Of a DNA stretch of 64,000 bases, positions 26,501 to 35,222 are shown piece after piece. Positions within the stretch are counted from its first letter, which is position 1; each line of letters begins with the position of its first letter. Position numbers and translations under genes: made by a program. Origin of the DNA: Bradyrhizobium sp. CB1015 (GTDB lineage: Bacteria; Pseudomonadota; Alphaproteobacteria; Rhizobiales; Xanthobacteraceae); assembly GCF_025200925.1 (NCBI RefSeq), contig NZ_CP104174.1, positions 1,054,001 to 1,118,000 on the forward strand, given 5' to 3'. The notes under the pieces are model-generated. The model did no database searches and was not told the origin of the DNA. It was given only the letters and a program-made list of their open reading frames with translations.

Positions 26501-28060
26501 ATGAAGGCGTATTTCATCGGCGGTGGCATTGGATCGCTCGCGGGCGCGGCGTTTCTCGTCCGCGATGCTCAGCTGCCGGGGCGCGACATCGTGATCTACG
26601 AGGCGCAGCCGCTGGTCGGCGGCAGCCTCGACGGCGCGCAGCTGCCGAACGGCGCCTATTCGCTTCGCGGCGGGCGCATGCTCACCACCGACCATTACGA
26701 ATGCACCTGGGATTTGCTGTCGAGCATTCCCTCGCTCGAGCATCCCGGCCGCAGCGTGCGCGAGGAGACGGTCGCATTCAACGTGGAGAATCCGGCGCAC
26801 TCCAGGGCACGTCTGGTCGACCGTAACCGGTTCAAGGTCGATGTCTCGCATATGGGCTTCTCCGCACGCGACCGGCTCGAGCTGCTCCGGCTCACCGAGG
26901 CTTCGGAGGAGACGCTCGGCGACAGCCGCATCACCGACTGGCTGTCGCCCGGATTTTTCGAATCGAATTTCTGGTACATGTGGCAGACCACCTTCGCCTT
27001 CCAGCCCTGGCACAGCGCGGTCGAGCTGAAGCGCTATCTGCATCGCTTCATGAACGAGTTTCCGCGCATCGAAACGCTCGGCGGCGTCAAGCGCACCGTC
27101 TACAATCAGTATGACGCGATCGTGCGGCCGCTCGCGGACTGGCTCAAGCGCCAGGGCGTGCAGTTCGTGCGCGGCACGCGCGTCGTCGACATGGCGTTCG
27201 AGACCGACGGCGGGCGCTTGCGGGTGCGCCAGCTCACGCTCGACCGCGACAGCCGCACCGCCAACGTCCGGCTCGAAGACGACGACATCGTCTTCTTCCA
27301 GAACGGCTCGATGACGGATGCCTCGAGCCTGGGCTCGATGACCGAGCCGCCGCCGCGCCTGACCAAGGCCGACAGTCAGGGCTGGGCGCTGTGGGAGACG
27401 ATCGCGCAAGGACGTCCCGAATTCGGCAATCCGTCGGCGTTCAACAATTCGATCCCGGAATCCTATTGGCTGTCCTTCACCGTCACCTGCCGCGATCCAC
27501 GCTTCTTCGACCAGATGGAGGCGTTCTCCGGCAACAGGGCCGGCACCGGCGGGCTGGTCACGTTCAAGGATTCCAACTGGTTGATGTCGGTCGTGCTCTA
27601 TCACCAGCCGCATTTCACGGGACAGCCGAAGAACGTGCAGGTGTTCTGGGGCTATGCGCTGCATCCCGACCGCATCGGCAATTTCGTGGCAAAGCCGATG
27701 TCCGATTGCGGCGGCGCCGAGATCCTGAAGGAGCTCTGCGGTCACCTGAACTTCGATCCCGTCGTGTTCGACGACGCGATCTGCATTCCCTGCCGCATGC
27801 CCTACATCACCAGCATGTTCATGCCGCGCAACCTGGCCGACCGGCCGCTGCCGGTGCCCAGGAATTCCGTCAACCTCGCTTTCGTCAGCCAGTTCGTCGA
27901 AATTCCCGACGACGTCGTGTTCACGGTCGAATATTCGGTGCGTGCCGCGCAGATGGCGGTCTATCAGCTCATGAAGATCGATCGCCCGGTGCCGCCGGTG
28001 ACGCGGCACGACAAGTCGCTCGCGGTGATCTTCGCGACGCTGGAGAAAGCGTTCGCGTGA
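26501..28060 (+). CDS. ohyA: Oleate hydratase (FAD-dependent)
   Basis: A 519-residue enzyme of the oleate hydratase / myosin-cross-reactive antigen family, which adds water to oleic acid to give 10-hydroxystearate. The start matches the family Rossmann motif AYFIGGGIGSLAGAAFL, then IVIYEAQPLVGGSLDG; GAYSLRGGRMLTTDHYECTWDLLS is another strong block. The ATG at 26501 is at the family N-terminus; upstream in-frame sequence is the inverted repeat region. In other bacteria the role is fatty-acid detoxification or membrane lipid change. Confidence 0.93.
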   Translation: MKAYFIGGGIGSLAGAAFLVRDAQLPGRDIVIYEAQPLVGGSLDGAQLPNGAYSLRGGRMLTTDHYECTWDLLSSIPSLEHPGRSVREETVAFNVENPAHSRARLVDRNRFKVDVSHMGFSARDRLELLRLTEASEETLGDSRITDWLSPGFFESNFWYMWQTTFAFQPWHSAVELKRYLHRFMNEFPRIETLGGVKRTVYNQYDAIVRPLADWLKRQGVQFVRGTRVVDMAFETDGGRLRVRQLTLDRDSRTANVRLEDDDIVFFQNGSMTDASSLGSMTEPPPRLTKADSQGWALWETIAQGRPEFGNPSAFNNSIPESYWLSFTVTCRDPRFFDQMEAFSGNRAGTGGLVTFKDSNWLMSVVLYHQPHFTGQPKNVQVFWGYALHPDRIGNFVAKPMSDCGGAEILKELCGHLNFDPVVFDDAICIPCRMPYITSMFMPRNLADRPLPVPRNSVNLAFVSQFVEIPDDVVFTVEYSVRAAQMAVYQLMKIDRPVPPVTRHDKSLAVIFATLEKAFA

Positions 28061-28063
28061 TGA

Positions 28064-28642
28064 CTACTTGAAGGGGTCCTGGATCGAGGGTGCCGACTGG
28101 CGGATACGGCGCACGCTGACCGGCGTGCCGTCGGAGACGAACAGCAGCTCGTATTTGCGGCCCTGGCTGTCGGTCGCCGAGCAGGTGACGTCCTTCACCT
28201 TCCTGGCGGCGAAATTGCCGGTCTGGCGGCAGATCCCGGTCGAGGTCTGCTCGGCCGGCACCGGCAGGCCGTCGACCTTGGGGCGGTTCTTGGAGTTGAG
28301 CAGCATGCGGTCGATCGGCAGCTCGTAGGAATTGTCGTCGGCGCGCTTGCCGTTCTCGCCGGAGAACGACACCACATGACTGTCGTCGGAGGGATCGTCG
28401 ACCGCGACCGCGAAATTGACCCGCCCCGTGTCGCCGTGGGCATAGGCCAACGTCTTGCACGGCAAGGTGCGGCCTGCGACCCTGAACGTCTTGCAGTGGC
28501 CCGACATCAGCGCCAGGAGATCGATGAAGGCGTTCGGCTGCGCCGGCGGATTGTTGACCGGAATGGGTTTGGAAGTCTCGGCAAAACAAGGACTTGCCAA
28601 GACCACGAGCAACGCGGCGAGGACCAATCGGCGAAGGCGCAT
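28064..28642 (-). CDS. Exported protein of unknown function
   Basis: A 192-residue protein with a Sec signal (RRLVLAALLVVLASPCFAE). The mature part has four or five Cys (GHCKTF, LPCKTL, GICRQT, VTCSAT) that could form disulfides, and ends in SVRRIRQSAPSIQDPFK. No family is recognised. It converges with oleate hydratase, only 3 bases apart. An alternative start at 28654 would add MSPT. It is small and periplasmic or surface located, by inference. Confidence 0.72.
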   Translation of the reverse strand: MRLRRLVLAALLVVLASPCFAETSKPIPVNNPPAQPNAFIDLLALMSGHCKTFRVAGRTLPCKTLAYAHGDTGRVNFAVAVDDPSDDSHVVSFSGENGKRADDNSYELPIDRMLLNSKNRPKVDGLPVPAEQTSTGICRQTGNFAARKVKDVTCSATDSQGRKYELLFVSDGTPVSVRRIRQSAPSIQDPFK

Positions 28643-28909
28643 CGTCGGACTCATGTGCCAGGGGGCCATGGCGGCGGAAAAGTTCCGCACCATAACCATC
28701 GAACCGCAAATTGGTTGCGATCCCGTTTGTGCTGTAAGTCCCGCCTGGAATACCACCGCGTCAACCCCGACGGCGATTGGTCCAAATCGCCCGAACCGTC
28801 CCAGCGGGCACATGCCATCAGGGCGGTGTTTTTTTCGTGGCGGAGCTTAGAGCATCGCCGCCTGCCAGCGCCTATCGCGGGGCCATGGGTCGATGTAGGT
28901 CCCCCGTCT

Positions 28910-29932
28910 TCACGCCGTCCGAGCGCGACGGCCTTCGATCGGATAGGCCGGGTCGTTATAGCCCGGCGTCGAGGGATGGCCTGGCGTCACCAGGCGGTCG
29001 ATCAGCGCCTCGTCCTCCGCGCTGAAACGATAATCGAGCGCGCTTATGTAGCCGTCCCATTGCTCCTCGGTACGGGGACCGGCGATCACCGACGAGACGA
29101 AGGCGGAGTTGAGCACCCAGCCGACCGCGAACTGGCCGGCGGTGATGCCTTTCTTCTCGGCGTGAGCCTTGATCTCCTGCGCAAGCCGGAGCGATTCCGG
29201 CCGCCATTCCGTCTGCATCATGCGCGTGTCGTTGCGGCCGGCGCGCGTCTCCTTGTCGGGAGCTGCATCCACCTTGTACTTGCCGGTGAGCACGCCGCGC
29301 GCAAGCGGGCTGTAGGGCACGATTCCGAGGCCGTAATAGGCGCAGGCCGGAAAATGCTCGACCTCCGGCATGCGGTTCATGGCGTTGTAATAGGGCTGGC
29401 TCACCGCGGGCCGATCGATGCCGAGGCGGTCGCAGATGTTGCAGATCTCGGCGACGCGCCAGGCGCGGTAGTTGGAGACGCCGAAATAGCGGACCTTGCC
29501 TGATCGAATCAGGTCGCCCATCGCGCGCACGGTCTCCTCCAGCGGCGTGGCATGATCCTCCTTGTGCAGATAGTAGATGTCGATGTGATCGGTGCCGAGC
29601 CGCATCAAGCTCTCGTCCGCCGCCTGGAACACCCAGCGCCGCGACAGCCCGCCGCGATTGGGATCATCGCCCAATTCGTTGTTCATGGGATTGGCGAGCT
29701 TTGTGGCAAGCACCCAGGCGCCACGATTGCGCGCGATGGCGCGGCCGACGACCTCCTCCGAGCCGCCTTTCGAATAGGCGTCCGCGGTGTCGATGAAATT
29801 GATCCCGGCGTCGTGGGCCTTGTCGATGATCCGCTTTGAGGTGGCTTCATCGGTCGGCCCGCCGAACATCATGGTGCCCAGGCAAATCGGCGACACTTTC
29901 AGGCCGCTGCGGCCGAGCTGACGGTATTGCAT
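28910..29932 (-). CDS. Aldo/keto reductase
   Basis: A 340-residue NADPH-dependent oxidoreductase of the AKR superfamily. The catalytic set can be seen as Asp in FIDTADAYSKGGSE, Tyr in the same motif, Lys in VLATKLAN and His in IDIYYLHKED. The C-terminal cofactor region reads SSVIAGPRTEEQW. The substrate is unknown; relatives reduce aldehydes, ketones or dehydrogenate sugars. The start MQYRQLGRSGLKVSPICLG is typical of the family. It stands alone, with a repeat-rich region upstream. Confidence 0.93.
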   Translation of the reverse strand: MQYRQLGRSGLKVSPICLGTMMFGGPTDEATSKRIIDKAHDAGINFIDTADAYSKGGSEEVVGRAIARNRGAWVLATKLANPMNNELGDDPNRGGLSRRWVFQAADESLMRLGTDHIDIYYLHKEDHATPLEETVRAMGDLIRSGKVRYFGVSNYRAWRVAEICNICDRLGIDRPAVSQPYYNAMNRMPEVEHFPACAYYGLGIVPYSPLARGVLTGKYKVDAAPDKETRAGRNDTRMMQTEWRPESLRLAQEIKAHAEKKGITAGQFAVGWVLNSAFVSSVIAGPRTEEQWDGYISALDYRFSAEDEALIDRLVTPGHPSTPGYNDPAYPIEGRRARTA

Positions 29933-29980
29933 GGGCGGATCCTCGATGTTTTATGGAGGCCAGCATAGCCAGCAACGCCC

Positions 29981-30009
29981 GTCATTGCGAGCGCAGCGAG
30001 CAATCCAGA
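29981..30009. repeat. Partial CGTCATTGCGAG-type intergenic repeat
   Basis: The sequence CGTCATTGCGAGCGCAGCGA followed by GCAATCCAG is one arm of a palindromic repeat also found at 52670-52788, where an IS element has inserted. Only one arm is present here, directly before the 157-bp repeat. Confidence 0.65.
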
Positions 30010-30023
30010 AATGCCATCACCTC

Positions 30024-30180
30024 TCGTCGTCCCGGACAAGCGCGCCACAAGCGCGCGTAGATCCGGGACCGACCTCAGGATCGCGTTTGGCGAAGACTCG
30101 GAGTTGGCGGCGGCGCGCTACGACTCCTCCCTGGGGTTATGGGTCCCCGCGTTCGCGCTGCCTTCGCGGGGACGACGGCG
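30024..30180. repeat. 157-bp intergenic repeat with inverted ends, copy 1
   Basis: Begins CGTCGTCCCGGACAAGCGCG and ends CGCGGGGACGACGG. A second copy of the same length and order is at 32620-32776. Shared inner blocks are CGCGCGTAGATCCGGG and TTTGGCGAAGACTCG. The ends are inverted (GTCGTCCC / GGGACGAC). It lies between the aldo/keto reductase and thioesterase genes and has no frame of its own. Confidence 0.8.
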
Positions 30181-30213
30181 AGTGTGTGGCTGCGACGGTG
30201 ACAGCCTGACCGC

Positions 30214-30651
30214 CTACCCCGGCCCCTTCAAGATCTTGAACACGCCGTTCGCCATCACGATGCAGCGGTCGTCCACCGTCAACTCGGTGCTCATGAAAAT
30301 CAGGCTGCGGGTCGAGCGCACCACGCGGGGGCGGGAGATCAGGACGTCGCCGATCTGGCCGGCCTCGACGAAATGGGTGTCGAGCTGCACCGTCGCCAGG
30401 TACTCCTTGCCGGAGACGTAGCGGGCCGTCATGCCGCAGGTGCGATCGGCGAACGTCATCATCACGCCGCCCTGGACCATGCCGCGGCGGTTGTGGTGCT
30501 TGTCCTCGGTCGCGAGCGCGAACTCGTAATGGCCGTCGACCTTGCGCTCCCACAAGGGGCCGATCAGGTGCAGGAAGCCCGTGGTCTCCAGGATGCTCCA
30601 GCCCTCTGATTTCAGCCTTGCGGCGGCCTTGCTCGTCATGTCGTCGTCCAT
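30214..30651 (-). CDS. PaaI-family hotdog thioesterase
   Basis: A 145-residue acyl-CoA thioesterase of the hotdog fold. The family block NRRGMVQGGVMMTFADRTCGMTA carries the RGMVQGG motif with the catalytic Asp in the helix. Short-chain or aromatic acyl-CoA is the usual substrate type. The ATG at 30651 (MDDDMTSK) is used; the ATG at 30639 is better spaced from GAGGA and may be the true start. It is divergent from the Nudix gene with about 55 bases between, so they may share a promoter region. Confidence 0.85.
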   Translation of the reverse strand: MDDDMTSKAAARLKSEGWSILETTGFLHLIGPLWERKVDGHYEFALATEDKHHNRRGMVQGGVMMTFADRTCGMTARYVSGKEYLATVQLDTHFVEAGQIGDVLISRPRVVRSTRSLIFMSTELTVDDRCIVMANGVFKILKGPG

Positions 30652-30706
30652 CCTCGCAACGCGATCTCTCCTCGTTTCATCAGATGCGGTCCTGGTGTAG
30701 TCAAGC

Positions 30707-31336
30707 ATGATGAGAGCGTTCGACGATGCCACCAGACGGAATATCGCTGAGGCCTGCGCGGCCTTCGCGCGGCTGCCCGAGATCGCCGCGCCGTCGGCGC
30801 TGAAGCGCGCCGCGGTGGTGTTGGCGCTGACTGAATCCGACGACGGCGACGACACCGCCTTCCTGCTCACCAGGCGCGCCTCGCACCTGCGGGCCCATCG
30901 CGGCCAATGGGCGCTGCCCGGCGGACGCTGCGATGCCGGCGAGACGCCGGTCGAGGCGGCGCTGCGCGAGCTCGACGAAGAGCTCGCACTCGAGCTGTCA
31001 GGCGATGCGGTGCTCGGCCTCCTCGACGACTATCCGACGCGCTCGGGCTATCTGATCACGCCGGTCGTGGTCTGGGCGGCCGACAGGGCTGCGATCCGCC
31101 CGAACCCGGACGAGGTCGCCTCCGTGCATCGCATCGCGCTGGCCACGATCGAGCGCGACGATGCCTTCGATTTCACCGCGATCCCCGAGAGCAGCCGCCG
31201 CGTGATTCGCTTCCATCACCAGATGAGCCTGATCCACGCCCCGACCGCGGCGCTGATCTACCAGTTCCGCGAGGTGCTGGCGGGGCGGCACACCCGCGTC
31301 ACCGACCTGGAACAGCCGGTATTTGCCTGGAGGTGA
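30707..31336 (+). CDS. Nudix hydrolase, CoA pyrophosphatase-like
   Basis: A 209-residue Nudix enzyme. The Nudix box can be read as GRCDAGETPVEAALRELDEEL, where GX5E and RExxEE are intact but the usual Gly after EE is Leu-Ala. The preceding LTRRASHLRAHRGQWALPGG matches the CoA-diphosphatase subgroup (UPF0035-type LLTxR...HxGQ). It likely cleaves CoA or a CoA derivative into phosphopantetheine and ADP. A methionine pair begins the frame; either could start. Confidence 0.88.
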   Translation: MMRAFDDATRRNIAEACAAFARLPEIAAPSALKRAAVVLALTESDDGDDTAFLLTRRASHLRAHRGQWALPGGRCDAGETPVEAALRELDEELALELSGDAVLGLLDDYPTRSGYLITPVVVWAADRAAIRPNPDEVASVHRIALATIERDDAFDFTAIPESSRRVIRFHHQMSLIHAPTAALIYQFREVLAGRHTRVTDLEQPVFAWR

Positions 31337-31392
31337 CGATGGTAAACGGCGCGTTAACGTGACGGTTACCGGATGCCTGCTAAGAGGGCAGC

Positions 31393-32610
31393 ATGCATCA
31401 TTCGATTCGAAACAAATTGGCGCTGGTTCCGCTCGCGCTCGTCCTGATCTCGCCCGCGGCGCGCGGCGCCGAGGCCGACGCGCTGCCGCCCGCAATTCGC
31501 AATGCCAACGCCCAGCTGCTGTCGCAGTTTTTCGCGCAAGGCGCGGGGGCGTCGCCCGCCGTGCTCGAATATCGCCGCAAGCTCGCGGAATATCAGGCCG
31601 CGCGCGCGGCCTTCGATGCCGAGGCCGGTGCTTATTGGAGCCAGATCTCCGAGAAGCGGAAGGCGCGGAACGCCAAGCGGCGCAGCGGGCAACAGATTAC
31701 GCTGGATGATTACGTGCTGGAGCATCCGCCGCTCTATACCGGGCCGAAGAAGCCGGTGAACCCGGAGCCGGAGGAAACGCCGGACCGGCCCCCCAAGAAG
31801 CCAATCCCCGTGGTCGCCGATCTTCTGCGCGCGGCGCAGGAGCACTACCAGTTCACGCCGCAGCGCCCGTCCAGCGAGCTCGAGTTCAAGCGCGCCTATG
31901 CGCGCTACGCGCTGGCCTCCGGGCTGACGCGCGAGCAGGCGGTGCGGGTCTATTCGTTCGAGACCGGCGGCACCGGCAGTTACGACGTGCAGGCGGGCAT
32001 CGAGCATGGCGGCAAGCGCGCGATCTCGACTGCGATGGGCTACAACCAGCTGCTCACCACCAACAGCGTCGAGCTGCTTGCCGAGCAGGGCCACGAATTC
32101 ATTCGTGCGCTGTCCGAGAAGGTGGCGCGGGCCTCGGGGCCGGCGCGCCAGACGCTCGAGCACAAGCTCGCCGTGCTCAAGAAGATGGTGGCGCATGCAA
32201 AGTCGGTGCCCGACACCTGGTCGGAGCACGAGAAGATCGGCAACACGCCGCAGGGTTGGGCCATGCATGCCATGGTGCTGGACATCGACATCGGCCCGAT
32301 GCTGCAGACCCACAAGCTGCTGACGTCAGTGCTGTTCGCCCGCGCCAAGGGCTTCACCCGCCCGCTCTCGGCGGCCGAGCTCGAGATGATGAATCTCACC
32401 GGCGACGGTACCGGCCTCGACATGGTGACGATGCCGCAGGCGATGCGCGAGCAGGTGCCCACCTCGAACTTCTTCCAGCGCGGCGGCTACGAGCGCAACC
32501 CGGTCGCGATCCGCCACAACACGGTGGCGAAGCTGCTGGCCGTGACGGACGAGCGCATGGACTTCAACAGCAGCAAACCCGGCGCAAGGGAGCTGGCAGG
32601 GGCGTTTTAG
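31393..32610 (+). CDS. Exported protein with a lysozyme-like segment
   Basis: A 405-residue protein with a signal peptide (KLALVPLALVLISPAARGAE). Residues about 50-100 are rich in Ala and basic residues; a Pro/Glu/Lys linker follows (GPKKPVNPEPEETPDRPPKK). The C-terminal half has YSFETGGTGSYDVQAG and later AISTAMGYNQLL, an E...GYNQ pattern that resembles lysozyme/transglycosylase folds. I do not recognise a named family, so peptidoglycan cleavage is a guess from that pattern. It has no operon partner. Confidence 0.75.
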   Translation: MHHSIRNKLALVPLALVLISPAARGAEADALPPAIRNANAQLLSQFFAQGAGASPAVLEYRRKLAEYQAARAAFDAEAGAYWSQISEKRKARNAKRRSGQQITLDDYVLEHPPLYTGPKKPVNPEPEETPDRPPKKPIPVVADLLRAAQEHYQFTPQRPSSELEFKRAYARYALASGLTREQAVRVYSFETGGTGSYDVQAGIEHGGKRAISTAMGYNQLLTTNSVELLAEQGHEFIRALSEKVARASGPARQTLEHKLAVLKKMVAHAKSVPDTWSEHEKIGNTPQGWAMHAMVLDIDIGPMLQTHKLLTSVLFARAKGFTRPLSAAELEMMNLTGDGTGLDMVTMPQAMREQVPTSNFFQRGGYERNPVAIRHNTVAKLLAVTDERMDFNSSKPGARELAGAF

Positions 32611-32619
32611 GAAACACGC

Positions 32620-32776
32620 CGTCGTCCCGGACAAGCGCGCCCTTAGGCGCGCGTAGATCCGGGTCCCATAACCACAGGATCAAGTTTGGCGAAGACTCGT
32701 GGTTACCAGCTTCGCGCCGCAATTGCTCCCTGTGGTATGGGTTGCCGGGTTCGCGCTTCGCGCGCCCCGGGACGAC
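32620..32776. repeat. 157-bp intergenic repeat with inverted ends, copy 2
   Basis: Same order and length as the copy at 30024-30180: starts CGTCGTCCCGGACAAGCGCG, has CGCGCGTAGATCCGGG and TTTGGCGAAGACTCG inside, and ends CGCCCCGGGACGAC. The ends are inverted. It lies between two convergent genes. Confidence 0.82.
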
Positions 32777-32786
32777 AAAAAGGGAC

Positions 32787-33092
32787 TTACTGATCCGGCC
32801 CGAACTTGAACTTGCCGTCGCCCTCCAGATACGGGCCGGTGCGCATGTAGAGCTGGCCGTTGTGGCCGATGAAGAACAGCGTGCCCCTGGGCACCTTCTT
32901 GGCGCCCTTCAAGAGCTCACCGGCGTTGCTGGTGCCCATCTTGTAGGAATAGGTCTTGCCGTCTTTGTCGTAGGCGTAGCCGGTGTCGGGCTTGAGCTCC
33001 CAGGGCATTGCTGCGGTTTGCGCCAATGCGGGCCCTGCCAATGCGCCGAGCGCGGCTGCGGTTGCAAATGTCTTGATTGAAAATGCCGTCAT
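32787..33092 (-). CDS. Small exported protein of unknown function
   Basis: A 101-residue protein with a signal peptide (KTFATAAALGALAGPALAQ). The mature 80 residues contain a YAYDKDGKTYSYKMG stretch and GTLFFIGHNGQLYMRTG, which looks like a small beta-rich fold. There is no family I can name. The ATG at 33092 has a GGGAGGATGG site; the in-frame extension to 33131 is not needed. The 157-bp repeat lies just downstream. Confidence 0.72.
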   Translation of the reverse strand: MTAFSIKTFATAAALGALAGPALAQTAAMPWELKPDTGYAYDKDGKTYSYKMGTSNAGELLKGAKKVPRGTLFFIGHNGQLYMRTGPYLEGDGKFKFGPDQ

Positions 33093-33285
33093 CCCATCCT
33101 CCCAAGGTCGGGACATTCCAGGCTTGAACAAATCACGAACGATGCGTCCCGGTCAATTTGCGAAAGCGCCGCAGCGCATCACCTCTTGGCCAGCAGTTTG
33201 TGATTTTCCCTTCGTCCCCTCGCGACTATGTTCCGCTTTCCGTCTAGAACGCAACTCGACAAAAATATTGGTGGGGGTGATTCGA

Positions 33286-33765
33286 ATGAACCTTGTCGTT
33301 AAAGCCTGCTCGGCTGCCGCGCTGCTGCTTACCGCGCTGGCGCCGGCCGCCCAAGCCGATGACTACCAGCTCAGCCACAACCAGCGGATTTCGTGCAGCC
33401 GCGGCCTTGCCCCGGGCAAGCTGAACACGGCGACCTGCAAGTCCTACACTTATCTCTTCAACACCAGGACCTCGGAATATTTCCGCTGCCAGGTCTCTCT
33501 GGCGCTGACCCGCGACAACAAGGAAGTCATCAACGTCCAGACCGACGGCGGCTGCACCAAGAAGCCGCGCATTTTCGAGACCGACGGCAAGTATGATTTC
33601 GACGCCACCGAGACCGAGCCGCCGAACACCAATTCGTTCTTCGGCCCCGGCGGCTATTCGGTCTGGGCCGCCGACGTCGGTGCGCAGAAGGTGCGCGGCT
33701 GCATCATCATCTCCTCCGGCCTCGGCTCCGACATCTCCAAATGCCTGGACATGACGTTCCAGTGA
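33286..33765 (+). CDS. Exported Cys-containing protein of unknown function
   Basis: A 159-residue protein with a signal peptide (ACSAAALLLTALAPAAQAD). The mature region has six Cys (ISCSRG, ATCKSY, FRCQVS, GGCTKK, RGCIII, SKCLDM), suggesting disulfide bonds in the periplasm. A strand-rich region (SEYFRCQVSLALTRDNKEVINVQTD) suggests a beta fold. No family is recognised. The start at 33286 follows GGTGGGGGTG; the in-frame opening to 32983 lies across the neighbouring gene's promoter. Confidence 0.72.
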   Translation: MNLVVKACSAAALLLTALAPAAQADDYQLSHNQRISCSRGLAPGKLNTATCKSYTYLFNTRTSEYFRCQVSLALTRDNKEVINVQTDGGCTKKPRIFETDGKYDFDATETEPPNTNSFFGPGGYSVWAADVGAQKVRGCIIISSGLGSDISKCLDMTFQ

Positions 33766-33817
33766 GGGAGCGCTACGTGCGATGAGGCCGGGCCCGACCA
33801 TCGCCTTGTAGAAGGTG

Positions 33818-33883
33818 CGCTCCCTCCCTCGCTTGCGGGGGAGGGCTGGGGAGAGGGTGTCTCCACAACGCAAGCGGGAGAGG
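33818..33883. repeat. CTCCCTC...GCGGGAG-type intergenic repeat
   Basis: Contains CTCCCTCGCTTGCGGGGGAG and ends CAAGCGGGAGAGG, the same style as the longer repeat at 43801-43942. It lies in the 310-base gap before the TAXI gene. The rest of the gap has no gene or clear promoter that I can identify. Confidence 0.6.
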
Positions 33884-34075
33884 TGAGCGAGCCCGCGGCA
33901 CGCGTGAGCGAACCTCATGTGAGCACGACCTTGTGCGCCACCTCGCCGCACCGTCCGGTTCCAAAAAACCCAGCCGGAACGGCCCTTTGCCGCAGTCCTG
34001 TTTTGCCTTTTGGATGGGTTGACCCGCACCCCTCATCCGGCCAATTTCGCCGCCGGTTTGGGGAGAACAACAACC

Positions 34076-35023
34076 ATGAAACGGACTATTTTCGGCGCGG
34101 CCGCGGCTCTTGCTCTGGCGGCGTCGGCACCTTGCGCGCAGGCGCAATCCTTCATCAACGTGCTGACCGGTGGCACCTCGGGCGTCTACTATCCGCTCGG
34201 CGTCGCGATCGGAAAGATCTACGGCGACAAGATTCCGAACGTGAAGACGCAGGTGCAGGCCACCAAGGCGTCGGTCGAGAACCTGATCCTGCTGCAGCAG
34301 GGCCGCGGCGAGCTGGCGTTCACGCTGGGCGACTCGCTGAAGGCCGCCTGGGACGGCGAGGAGGAGGCGGGCTTCAAGACCAAGCTCGACAAGCTGCGCA
34401 CCATCGGCGCGATCTATCCGAACTACATCCAGATCGTCGCGACCGCCGACAGCGGCATCAAGACACTGGCCGACCTCAAGGGCAAGAGCCTGTCGGTCGG
34501 CGCGCCGAAGTCGGGCACCGAGCTGAACTCCCGCGCGATCCTGGCCGCTGCCGGGATGAGCTACAAGGATCTCGGCAAGGTGGAATATCTGCCCTTTGCC
34601 GAATCCGTCGATCTCATGAAGAACCGGCAGCTCAACGCCACGCTGCAATCGGCCGGCCTCGGCGTCGCCTCGCTGAAGGACCTCTCGACCTCGAGCCCGA
34701 TCACCGTGGTGTCGGTGCCGAAGGAGACGGTCGACAAGATCGGCCCGCCCTTCGTCGCGGCGACCATCCCGGCCAATACCTATACGGGCCAAGACAAGGA
34801 CGTACCGACCGCGGCCGTGATCAATTATCTCGTCACGAGCTCCGCCGTATCGGACGATCTCGCCTATCAGATGACCAAGCTGGTCTACGAGTCGCTGCCG
34901 GAACTCGTCAACGCGCATGCGGCGGGCAAGGAGATCAAGCTCGAAACGGCCGCCACTGGCAGCCCGGTTCCGCTGCACCCCGGCGCGATCCGCTATTACA
35001 AGGAAAAGGGGCTGATCAAGTAA
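34076..35023 (+). CDS. TAXI-family TRAP transporter solute-binding protein
   Basis: A 315-residue periplasmic receptor with a signal peptide (AAAALALAASAPCAQAQ). The TAXI signature is clear: INVLTGGTSGVYYPLGVAIGK and VQATKASVENLILLQQGRGELAF. TAXI proteins serve large fused TRAP permeases, as encoded next, and may take up dicarboxylates or amino acids. The ATG at 34076 is the proper signal-peptide start; the frame opens from 34010 without resemblance. A repeat of about 125 bases lies between it and the permease gene. Confidence 0.92.
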   Translation: MKRTIFGAAAALALAASAPCAQAQSFINVLTGGTSGVYYPLGVAIGKIYGDKIPNVKTQVQATKASVENLILLQQGRGELAFTLGDSLKAAWDGEEEAGFKTKLDKLRTIGAIYPNYIQIVATADSGIKTLADLKGKSLSVGAPKSGTELNSRAILAAAGMSYKDLGKVEYLPFAESVDLMKNRQLNATLQSAGLGVASLKDLSTSSPITVVSVPKETVDKIGPPFVAATIPANTYTGQDKDVPTAAVINYLVTSSAVSDDLAYQMTKLVYESLPELVNAHAAGKEIKLETAATGSPVPLHPGAIRYYKEKGLIK

Positions 35024-35043
35024 GGTCGGCTCTCGCAGCAGGG

Positions 35044-35168
35044 CGTCATGGCCGGGCGTGTCCCGCCTGCGCGGCCGAAGCCGCTTCGGCGAGGCGAAGG
35101 CCCGGCCATCCACGTTCTATGGGCAGGCGAGAAGACCGTGGATGCCCGGGACAAGCCCGGGCATGACG
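35044..35168. repeat. CGTCATGGCCGGGCG-type intergenic palindromic repeat
   Basis: Begins CGTCATGGCCGGGCGTGTCC and ends CGGGACAAGCCCGGGCATGACG. It can fold into several hairpins, for example GCCGAAGCCGCTTCGGC. It lies inside the TAXI-TRAP operon, between the receptor and permease genes, and belongs with the repeat at 50883-50989. Confidence 0.7.
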
Positions 35169-35222
35169 ACGCGGATCGACCGTGCCAGTGATATAAGCGC
35201 TCGACGATTGGGATGGGTTGAA

